Below are positions 8,056-15,183 of a stretch of 64,000 bases of DNA, piece after piece. Origin of the DNA: CAWEQO01 sp963811225 (lineage in GTDB: Bacteria > Chloroflexota > Anaerolineae > Anaerolineales > Anaerolineaceae); NCBI GenBank assembly GCA_963811225.1, contig CAWEQO010000015.1:1-64000 (forward strand). Direction: 5' to 3'. The notes under the pieces are model-generated. The model was not told where the DNA came from. It worked only from the letters and a program-made list of their open reading frames with translations, and searched no databases. The translations under genes were made by a program, and so were the position numbers. Position 1 is the first letter of the stretch; each line of letters starts with the position of its first letter.

Positions 8056-9480
8056 ATGCGGTTGAAATCCTTAAAAATAATTGTTCTCCTGGCGCTGGTA
8101 CTGGCTGCCGCGGGCTTTACAGCCGGCAGTGCAGTGCAGGCAGTCGCCGCCCAAACCAACTCGACCGTAAAGATTTACTTCTTTTGGGGGGACGGCTGCC
8201 CGCACTGTGCGGCTGCCGATCCTTTTCTAGAAGGGTTGACCCAAACGTATTCCGGGGTAGAACTGCTCAAGTTCGAGGTCTGGAACGTGCCCGAGAACCG
8301 TGACTTGATGCACCAGATGGGTGAAAAGTATGGCTTCGACCCGGCCGGTGTGCCGACCATTTTGGTTGGCTCGCAGCATTGGGTCGGCTATTCCGATTTG
8401 ATCGGCAGCGATATCGAGCAGGCGGTCAAGGAATGCCTGGCAAGCGGCTGTGAAGATGCTGGAGCGGGTTTGCTCTCCCCGGCAGCCGAGGAGCCCGCTC
8501 AACCGCAAGCCCCAACCCAACCGGCGCAGGAATCCACCCAGCCCCAAGCCCCGGCTCAGCCGGGAGTGGAGCAGCATCTGATCAGCGTTCCACTGCTCGG
8601 CACCGTCAACCTGGACAAGCAGTCTCTGTGGGTCAGCACTCTGTTGATCTCGTTTGTGGACGGCTTCAACCCCTGCTCGCTGTGGGTGCTTTCCATGTTG
8701 ATGGCCCTGACCATCCACACCGGCTCGCGCAAGAAGATCCTGCTGATTGGCCTGGTTTTCCTGGCGGTCACCGCCGGTGTATATGCCCTGTTCATTGCCG
8801 GGCTGTTCAGCGTGCTCAAAATCATTCGCTTTGTCGGCTGGATCCAGGCGCTGGTGGCGGGCATGGCGCTCATCTTCGCCATGGTCAACATCAAGGACTA
8901 CTTTTGGTACAAAGAGGGCGTTTCCTTCACAATTTCTGATGAAAACAAGGGCAGCATCGCCCGCAGCATCCGCAAAGTGATCGCTTCCAGCGACTCGTTG
9001 TGGGGTCTGATCGGCTCGACCGTGGTCATGTCGGCCGGCGTCTCGCTGGTGGAGTTCTCCTGCACCGCCGGCTTCCCGGTGATCTGGACCAACCTGCTGA
9101 CTGCCCAGGGTGTTTCCGCTCTGACCTTCATCTTACTGCTGCTGTTGTATATGCTGATCTATCAAATTGACGAGCTGGCGATTTTCCTCTCGGTGGTGTT
9201 CACCCTAAAAACCAGCCGCATCGAGGAGAAGCAGGGCCGCATCCTTAAGCTGATCGGCGGCATGTTGATGCTGACCCTGGCGGTGGTGATGCTGGTCAAT
9301 CCGAGCCTGATGAACAACCTGACCAGCTCGCTGCTCATCTTTGGGATCGCCTTCGGAGCGGCTATCCTGGTGCTGTTGATCCACCGCTGGCTGCTGCCGC
9401 TCTTCGGCATCTCATTTGGCCTGGAAAGCTCCAAAAAAAGCTCCAACCGGCGCAAGCGTTCCGCACCTCGCCGCCGCTAA
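8056..9480 (+). CDS. Thioredoxin-like/CcdA-type membrane fusion (DsbD-like)
   Basis: A 474-aa exported thiol-redox protein. After a signal segment (about 1-32) comes a thioredoxin-like domain with the redox pair CPHC (48-51). A Pro/Gln linker (about 145-170) follows, then about six membrane helices. The membrane part has DGFNPC (Cys207) and EFSCTAG (Cys336), the spaced cysteine pair of CcdA/DsbD-type electron carriers. The protein probably moves electrons from the cytoplasm across the membrane to its own external thioredoxin domain. Start 8056 has AGGAG eight bases upstream; the ATG at 8035 does not. A basic tail (KKSSNRRKRSAPRRR) ends the protein inside the cell. Confidence 0.85.
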   Translation: MRLKSLKIIVLLALVLAAAGFTAGSAVQAVAAQTNSTVKIYFFWGDGCPHCAAADPFLEGLTQTYSGVELLKFEVWNVPENRDLMHQMGEKYGFDPAGVPTILVGSQHWVGYSDLIGSDIEQAVKECLASGCEDAGAGLLSPAAEEPAQPQAPTQPAQESTQPQAPAQPGVEQHLISVPLLGTVNLDKQSLWVSTLLISFVDGFNPCSLWVLSMLMALTIHTGSRKKILLIGLVFLAVTAGVYALFIAGLFSVLKIIRFVGWIQALVAGMALIFAMVNIKDYFWYKEGVSFTISDENKGSIARSIRKVIASSDSLWGLIGSTVVMSAGVSLVEFSCTAGFPVIWTNLLTAQGVSALTFILLLLLYMLIYQIDELAIFLSVVFTLKTSRIEEKQGRILKLIGGMLMLTLAVVMLVNPSLMNNLTSSLLIFGIAFGAAILVLLIHRWLLPLFGISFGLESSKKSSNRRKRSAPRRR

Positions 9481-9619
9481 TTTCTTCGAAATTGAGTATC
9501 GAGCGCACCCCCCTGATCCTGATCGTACGTTTCAGGGTTTCAATTGTATAATCAATCAGATAACTGTTCGCTGGTACTCCTGCTGATCTCTTCTCGTGCT
9601 TTTAGAGGATTATTTGAAA

Positions 9620-10285
9620 ATGTCACACACCCTGGTGAGGATTCTGATCGTACTGCTCGTGGTGGCAGCCTTCCTGGCAGTCCTGTACCCGTTGGCGCTC
9701 CGACCCTGGATGAACCGCCGGGGTGCAAGCGATGAGGAGCTGAAAGCCGCCCTGCCCGGCGACGACCTGATCGCCGTCTCAGTGGCCGGTTACACCCGGG
9801 CGATGACCATCCACGCCCCGGTCGAGGCCGTCTGGCCCTGGGTTGTCCAGATGGGCGCTGACAAGGGCGGGCTGTACAGCTATACCTGGCTCGAAGCGCT
9901 GGTCAATTGTCCCATCGTCAACGCCGACAGCATCCATCCTGAGTGGCAAGACCTGCAGGTGGGTGATCTGTTCAAGCTGTGCCCCAAGGACCCTGGCCCG
10001 CCGCCCTATATCGTCGCAGCCATCGAACCCGGCCGGGCCCTGACCGTCGGCCACAAGGCCGCCCCGTCCGACCCCGCCCCAGAAGGAACCGTCTGGTTCG
10101 ATACCTGGAGCTTTATCCTCCAGCCGGTGGACGCCGGCGCCACCCGCTTAATCATCCGCAGCCGTAACGCCGGGCAGTTCGGATGGATGCCCATCTTCGA
10201 GCCGATCGCATTCTTTATGGAAAATGGCATGATGCGCGGCATTCGCATTCGTGCAGAGGCCGCTCAATTGAGTCCAATCCATTAA
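9620..10285 (+). CDS. SRPBCC-superfamily protein with N-terminal membrane helix
   Basis: A 221-aa protein with one hydrophobic helix at about 5-25, then a START/polyketide-cyclase-like domain. The segments 'MTIHAPVEAVWPWVVQMG' and 'GGLYSYTWLEALVNCPI' are typical of SRPBCC proteins. It probably binds a hydrophobic ligand at the membrane; no catalytic role can be assigned. Start 9620 has GAGG eleven bases before it. A perfect TATAAT lies at 9547-9552. It is followed at 24 bases by the GH3 gene, but no functional link is evident. Confidence 0.8.
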   Translation: MSHTLVRILIVLLVVAAFLAVLYPLALRPWMNRRGASDEELKAALPGDDLIAVSVAGYTRAMTIHAPVEAVWPWVVQMGADKGGLYSYTWLEALVNCPIVNADSIHPEWQDLQVGDLFKLCPKDPGPPPYIVAAIEPGRALTVGHKAAPSDPAPEGTVWFDTWSFILQPVDAGATRLIIRSRNAGQFGWMPIFEPIAFFMENGMMRGIRIRAEAAQLSPIH

Positions 10286-10309
10286 TCCATTCATAAGGGA
10301 GTTTTTAGG

Positions 10310-12448
10310 ATGACCTTGCGCGAACCCAAAGAAATTTATCTGGATCCAACGCAGCCCATCGAACAGCGCGTGCAAGACCTGCTGGGGCGGTTGACCTTGG
10401 AAGAGAAAATCGGACAGATGCTGAACGCCAGCCCTGCCATCCCGCGTCTTGGCATCCCGGCTTATGATTACTGGAGCGAAGCGCTGCACGGTGTGGCCCG
10501 CAATGGGCGCGCGACCGTGTTCCCGCAAGCCATTGGCATGGCCGCCTCCTGGGACCCCGATTTGATCGAGCGGGTCGCTTCGGCCATCGCCGATGAGGGA
10601 CGCGCGAAGTACCACGCCGCCCTGCGCCGCACGGGGGAGACCCTGCGCTACCAGGGACTGACCTTCTGGAGCCCGAACGTGAATGTTTTCAGGGATCCGA
10701 GATGGGGCCGCGGTCAGGAGACCTGGGGTGAAGACCCCTACCTCACCGGTGAGATGGGCTCCGCCTTCGTGCAGGGCATGCAGGGCGACGACCCCCGCTA
10801 CCTCAAGACTGCCGCCTGCGCCAAGCACTACGCCGTCCACTCCGGCCCCGAACGCCTGCGCCATGGCTTCGATGCCCGGGCCTCTCTGCGCGACATGCAA
10901 GACACCTATCTGCCCGCTTTCAAGAAGCTGGTCGTGGACGCTAAGGTCGAGGCGGTCATGGGCGCTTACAATCGGGTCAACGGCGCCCCGGCTTGCGCCA
11001 GCGACTTCCTGCTGGAGCAGACCTTGCGCCAGGAGTGGGGCTTCGAGGGTCACGTCGTCTCGGACTGCGGCGCCCTGGGCGACATCCACAACCATCACAA
11101 GGTGACCGCCGACGCCGCCGAGAGTTCCGCCCTGGCCCTCAAAGCCGGCTGCGACCTCTCCTGCTGGTGCACCTACGATCATCTCGGCGAGGCCATCGAG
11201 CGCGGCCTGATCAGCGAGGCAGATATCGACCGCTCGCTGGCCCGCACCTACACCACCCGCTTCAAGCTCGGCATGTTCGACCCGGACGAGATGGTCCCGT
11301 TCGCCAATACGCCGTTGAGCGTGGTCAACAGCCCCGAGCACCGCGCCCTGGCCCACGAGGCGGCGGTCAAGTCGGTGGTGCTGCTCAAGAACCGCAAGAA
11401 CATCTTGCCCATCCAGCCGGACGTGCGTGAGGTGCTGGTGGTCGGGCCGAACGCGGGCAGCGTGGACGCCCTGATCGGCAATTACTCCGGCATAAGCGAC
11501 ACCTTCACCACCCTGCTGGAAGGCATCGCCGGGCGTGCGCCTGAAGGCGTCAAGATCGAGTACCGCCAGGGCTGCCAGCTGACTCATCCGAATGCCAACG
11601 AGCACGACTGGGGTGTGCTGCAGGCCGCCCAGGCCGATGTGGTCATCGCCTGCATGGGCCTCAACCACCTGATGGAAGGTGAAGAGGGCGACGCCTTGCT
11701 GACCGCCGAGAACGGCGACAAGTCTGACATCGCCCTGCCGGATGCGCAGGTCAGTTACATCCGCAAGCTGGCTGCAGGCGGCGCCAAGATCGTGCTGGTG
11801 CTGTTTGGCGGCAGCCCAATCGCTCTGGGCGAAGTGGCCGAAATGGTCGAGGCGGTGGTGTTCGTGTGGTACCCGGGCCAGGAAGGCGGGCGGGCAGTGG
11901 CTGAAGTGCTGTTTGGGGATCACGCCCCCTCCGGCAAGCTGCCGCTCACGTTCCCCGAATCGCTCGATCAGGTGCCGCCCTTCGAGGACTACAACATGCA
12001 GGGCCGCACCTACCGCTACAGTGAGGCTGAGCCGCTCTACCCGTTCGGCTTTGGCCTGAGCTATACCCGCTTCGAATATTCGGACCTGGAGCTGCAGTCG
12101 AACTCCCTGACCGCCGGTGAGCCGGTGCGCTTCTCCTTCGTTGTAAAGAACAGCGGCGGTGTCGAGGCCGAGGAAGTGGCCCAGGTTTACCTCAAGGACC
12201 TGGAAACGTCCGTCCCGGCCCCGCTGCACAAGCTGTTCGCCTTCCGACGGGTGCAGTTGAAACCCGGCGAGTCGCAGCGCCTGGAGTTCACCGTCCAGGC
12301 CGAGCAGATGATGCTGGTCGATGAGGACGGCAAGTCCGTGCTGGAGCCGGGCCGCTTCCGCCTGACCGCCGGCGGCTGCTCGCCTTCCGCCCGCGGCGAG
12401 GCCCTGGGCGCGCCCGCACCGGTCAGCGCCGAGTTTACGGTACAGTAA
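10310..12448 (+). CDS. Glycoside hydrolase family 3 (beta-xylosidase/beta-glucosidase type)
   Basis: A 712-aa three-domain GH3 enzyme: TIM-barrel (about 10-320), alpha/beta domain (about 350-560) and a C-terminal fibronectin III-like domain (about 600-700). The nucleophile is Asp252 in HVVSDCGAL. YWSEALHGVARNG near 50 and DPRWGRGQETWGEDPYL near 130 resemble the xylan beta-xylosidase branch of GH3, so xylo-oligosaccharides are likely, but glucosides are possible. No signal peptide is present, so it probably hydrolyses imported oligosaccharides in the cytoplasm. GGGAG precedes the ATG. Confidence 0.93.
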   Translation: MTLREPKEIYLDPTQPIEQRVQDLLGRLTLEEKIGQMLNASPAIPRLGIPAYDYWSEALHGVARNGRATVFPQAIGMAASWDPDLIERVASAIADEGRAKYHAALRRTGETLRYQGLTFWSPNVNVFRDPRWGRGQETWGEDPYLTGEMGSAFVQGMQGDDPRYLKTAACAKHYAVHSGPERLRHGFDARASLRDMQDTYLPAFKKLVVDAKVEAVMGAYNRVNGAPACASDFLLEQTLRQEWGFEGHVVSDCGALGDIHNHHKVTADAAESSALALKAGCDLSCWCTYDHLGEAIERGLISEADIDRSLARTYTTRFKLGMFDPDEMVPFANTPLSVVNSPEHRALAHEAAVKSVVLLKNRKNILPIQPDVREVLVVGPNAGSVDALIGNYSGISDTFTTLLEGIAGRAPEGVKIEYRQGCQLTHPNANEHDWGVLQAAQADVVIACMGLNHLMEGEEGDALLTAENGDKSDIALPDAQVSYIRKLAAGGAKIVLVLFGGSPIALGEVAEMVEAVVFVWYPGQEGGRAVAEVLFGDHAPSGKLPLTFPESLDQVPPFEDYNMQGRTYRYSEAEPLYPFGFGLSYTRFEYSDLELQSNSLTAGEPVRFSFVVKNSGGVEAEEVAQVYLKDLETSVPAPLHKLFAFRRVQLKPGESQRLEFTVQAEQMMLVDEDGKSVLEPGRFRLTAGGCSPSARGEALGAPAPVSAEFTVQ

Positions 12449-12576
12449 TTGCAATGCATATCGATGATATTCTGTTGTCGGTGTGCATTATTTGACAACA
12501 AAATAATTGGGTAAACCATTGGGGGGTAGGGGAACCACCGCTGCCACCACATGGAACTATGCAACAAGGAGGCATT

Positions 12577-13095
12577 ATGAAATCCCTGAGTTTTACCCGG
12601 TTAGCCGTCATAGCTGTTTTGGTCGTGCTGACCATCGTGCCCTTTGCGTCCGTGCAGGCCAAGGGCGGTCCGTATATCGAGGTTGTGCCGCTGGATGAGG
12701 TCACGGTCATCGCGGCCGGAGAGCTGTGCTCGTTTGAGGTCACCTCGACGATCACCGGCACGCTGCGGGTCAAGTACTGGGCCGACAAGGACGGCAACTT
12801 ACAGCGCGAGCTGGACAAGTACAATGAGAAGTGGACCTACACCGCCAACGGCGTGACCCTGAAAGCCAGGAACGGCGGCCCCAGCCACATCACCTTCCTC
12901 TCGGACACCGAGATGTACCTGCGCTATGCCGGGGCCTACACCCTGGTGACCGACCACGGCCCGATCTTCGGCTCGGCCGGGCAGGGCTGGGAGCGCTACG
13001 AGGTCATCGACGGCGAGTGGGTCAAGGTGGATGAGGGCTTCACGGGCGGCAATTTCGCCTGGAATCCCGAAGCCTTCTGCGCAGCGTTCGAGTAG
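12577..13095 (+). CDS. Secreted protein of unknown function
   Basis: A 172-aa protein with a clear Sec signal peptide (about 1-28, ending FASVQA). The mature part is beta-rich and acidic, with two cysteines (about 47 and 167) that could pair. I recognise no family. Start 12577 is supported by AAGGAGG six bases upstream; the upstream in-frame ATG at 12559 is not. It is followed by a strong 17-bp-stem hairpin and a block of repeats. Nothing in the neighbourhood indicates a role. Confidence 0.75.
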   Translation: MKSLSFTRLAVIAVLVVLTIVPFASVQAKGGPYIEVVPLDEVTVIAAGELCSFEVTSTITGTLRVKYWADKDGNLQRELDKYNEKWTYTANGVTLKARNGGPSHITFLSDTEMYLRYAGAYTLVTDHGPIFGSAGQGWERYEVIDGEWVKVDEGFTGGNFAWNPEAFCAAFE

Positions 13096-13135
13096 TCCTC
13101 ACGTTTGGCGGTCGCCGCCAGGCATGAAAATTAAC

Positions 13136-13173
13136 CGCAAATACCCCGGACGTTCACGTCCGGGGTATTTGCG
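13136..13173. terminator. Perfect 17-bp hairpin
   Basis: The 17-bp stem CGCAAATACCCCGGACG pairs perfectly with its complement around a TTCA loop, 41 bases after the stop of the secreted protein gene. Confidence 0.75.
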
Positions 13174-13194
13174 TCAAGGGTTCGTGGACCGGGG

Positions 13195-13390
13195 ATCTCC
13201 CTTGCCAACGGGAATCTCTATCGTGTAGTCCCAGTCATCCTACATCCAGAAAATGAACAATTCTTCGTAGCCCCAGTCATCCTCGCACAGCACACTGTAA
13301 GGGCTGACTGGGGTCCCCGGTCTGAGAACTTCCCTTGCCAATGGGAATCCCTATCGCAAATCCCCCAGTCAAGGATGACTGGGGCTACAT
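13195..13390. repeat. Composite repeat block with copies of the palindromic repeat
   Basis: This gene-free block (part of the 376-base gap 13096-13471) has a 29-base unit at 13195-13223 repeated with few changes at 13328-13356. A partial 'TAGTCCCAGTCATCC' lies at 13226. Copy 2 of the 46-bp repeat is at 13268-13313 with ends CCCCAGTCA/TGACTGGGG. A short perfect hairpin of the same ends lies at 13363-13384. No gene is seen. Confidence 0.75.
13268..13313 (+). repeat. 46-bp palindromic repeat, copy 2
   Basis: Same length and core as the copy at 3473-3518. The terminal stem differs at one position on each arm in a pairing-preserving way (G-C in copy 1, T-A here). Confidence 0.85.
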
Positions 13391-13471
13391 GCTCCCTTTT
13401 TGATTCCTCCAAACCTTGATAGGATCGTCTTCCCGGCTTATCATAAGGAGCGGGAATGGGAGGGAAACTTC

Positions 13472-14296
13472 ATGAGAGCTTTTGTTTTGAGCGGCGGCGG
13501 CAATTACGGCGCGCTCCAGGTGGGCGCGCTGCAAGCGCTGTTCGACCGCGGCATTCAACCCGACCTGCTGGTCGGCACATCCGCCGGGGCGCTGAATGCC
13601 GCCTGGTTTGCCGGCGACCCCACTGCAAGGGGCCTGCGCCAGTTGGCGCGCCTGTGGACCGGTTACGCTCCGCAGTTGTTCGCCGGGTACCGCCGCCTGA
13701 TTGCGCTTTACCACATGGCTTCCACGCGCGCAAGCATCATACCCAGCCAGATGCTGGTGGATCTGATCTCGCGCTGGATGCCGGCAGGGGTAAGCTTCAA
13801 GAATTACGGCAGCCTGCCCGTCTATGCCGTGGCTGCCCGTTTGGCGGACGGCGCCCGCCACGTCTTTGGCGATGAACCCGGCGACTTGCTGCTGGACGGC
13901 CTGATGGCCTCAACCGCTTTGCCGCCGCTGTTCCCGCCTTGGAACGTCAACGGCGCTGCTTACATCGACGGCGGCGCGGTCGCCAACCTGCCCTTGCGGG
14001 TGGCGGTCGAGCGCGGCGCGGATGAGATCTATGCCCTGCAGATCTGCGGCGGCCCATACGGCAGCGATCATGCCCCCGAGGGCATCCTGCCGGTCGTCAT
14101 CCAGTCGATCATTGTGATGGTCAACCAACAAGCCTCCGCCGAGTTCGAGGCGGTGCGGCGCATCCCCGGCATCCGCCTGCATCTCATCCAACTGTGCGCC
14201 GATACTAACCCCGGCTTCTGGAACTTCGACGCCTCCGCCGAAATGATCTGTGACGGCTACGGAGCCGTCGACGACTACTTCCATGCATTGGAGTAA
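13472..14296 (+). CDS. Patatin-like phospholipase
   Basis: A 274-aa serine lipid hydrolase with the patatin Ser-Asp dyad. The oxyanion loop GGGNYGA is at 8-14, the nucleophile elbow GTSAG holds Ser37, and Asp166 sits in YIDGGAV. No signal peptide is seen, so it probably acts on the cytoplasmic membrane or on imported lipids. Start 13472 has GGAGGG eight bases upstream. The acyl-ACP thioesterase gene begins four bases after its stop, suggesting co-transcription and a shared role in releasing or recycling fatty acids. Confidence 0.93.
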   Translation: MRAFVLSGGGNYGALQVGALQALFDRGIQPDLLVGTSAGALNAAWFAGDPTARGLRQLARLWTGYAPQLFAGYRRLIALYHMASTRASIIPSQMLVDLISRWMPAGVSFKNYGSLPVYAVAARLADGARHVFGDEPGDLLLDGLMASTALPPLFPPWNVNGAAYIDGGAVANLPLRVAVERGADEIYALQICGGPYGSDHAPEGILPVVIQSIIVMVNQQASAEFEAVRRIPGIRLHLIQLCADTNPGFWNFDASAEMICDGYGAVDDYFHALE

Positions 14297-14299
14297 ACG

Positions 14300-15073
14300 A
14301 TGACACAATCGATCTGGACCGAGGAAACCAGCGTCCGCTCGTTCGAGACGGACTTCGAAGAGCAGTGGAAACCGGCCTGCTTTTTCCAGGCCATGCAAGA
14401 GGCCGCCACCCATCACGCCGCCAGCTTTGGCTTCGACTATCAAGACATGCTCGCGAATAACATGATCTGGGTGCTGTCGCGCATGCTGATCCGCTTCGAG
14501 CGGTTCCCCAGGCTGCGCCAGAAGGTCGTGGTCACCACCTGGCCCAAGGGCCTCCAGCAGAAGATCTTCTTCACCCGCGACTTCATCTTCGCCGGCCCCG
14601 ACGGCGAGCGCTTCGCCACCGCCACCTCGGCCTGGCTGTTGATCGATCCGAGCGCCCGGCGCATGCTTCACCCGCGCGCCCTGCAGGGCAAGGTGCCCGA
14701 CAACGAAGCCCTGAGCGCCATGGACGAGCAGTTGGAGAAGATCAATCCTGGCGAAGACCTGCCCGAGCGTCTGGTCACACCCGCTGCTTACAGCGCCGTC
14801 GACCTGATGGGCCACGTCAATAATGCCCGCTACATCGAGTGGATCAGCGACAGCTTTCCCATGCGGCAGTACCAAACTCAGCGCCTGTCTTGGCTGCAGA
14901 TCAACTATCTCAACGAAGTCAAGCCCGGCGAATGCGTCTCCGTCCGCACAGCTCCCAAAGAGGATGATCCCTTCACCTGGCTGGTGGATGGCCTGAACCA
15001 GTCCAGCAACCAGCGCGCCTTCGAGGCTGCCCTGGGCTGGGTTGCCCGAGAGGGAGAAGAAACGCAAATTTAA
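14300..15073 (+). CDS. Acyl-[acyl-carrier-protein] thioesterase
   Basis: A 257-aa double hot-dog thioesterase of the FatA/FatB type that hydrolyses acyl-ACP to free fatty acid. The N-terminal half has 'FQAMQEAATHHA' and 'MIRFERFPRL'-like segments typical of the family. The second hot-dog carries DLMGHVNNARYIEW starting at Asp168. In plant enzymes the catalytic trio is D-x-N-x-H; here Asp168 and His172 are present but the Asn position is Met170. That may alter catalysis or be compensated by Asn174/175. GGAG lies just before the ATG. Confidence 0.88.
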   Translation: MTQSIWTEETSVRSFETDFEEQWKPACFFQAMQEAATHHAASFGFDYQDMLANNMIWVLSRMLIRFERFPRLRQKVVVTTWPKGLQQKIFFTRDFIFAGPDGERFATATSAWLLIDPSARRMLHPRALQGKVPDNEALSAMDEQLEKINPGEDLPERLVTPAAYSAVDLMGHVNNARYIEWISDSFPMRQYQTQRLSWLQINYLNEVKPGECVSVRTAPKEDDPFTWLVDGLNQSSNQRAFEAALGWVAREGEETQI

Positions 15074-15101
15074 GGGTTTACAGGGTTCGGCAGAAGCAAT
15101 A

Positions 15102-15110
15102 TGCTACAAT
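15102..15110 (+). promoter_or_regulatory. Extended -10 promoter (TGCTACAAT) for the GHKL-2H unit
   Basis: TGC-TACAAT lies 74 bases before the start of the ATPase gene and after the stop of the thioesterase gene. No good -35 at 17 bases, as expected for extended -10 promoters. Confidence 0.45.
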
Positions 15111-15183
15111 GGTTACAACGCAACTGCAAGTAGTTACGTTATAACAATATTGGTATCGAGGGGGATAGAGGAGTGAGGATTCA

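Noticed and set aside
10148..12454. Very long open frame opposite the GH3 gene
   Set aside because: Its product is a compositional mirror of a GC-rich gene; no motifs or ribosome site, and the + strand GH3 is certain. The same applies to 1766-3436, 15268-16953 and 25484-27109.
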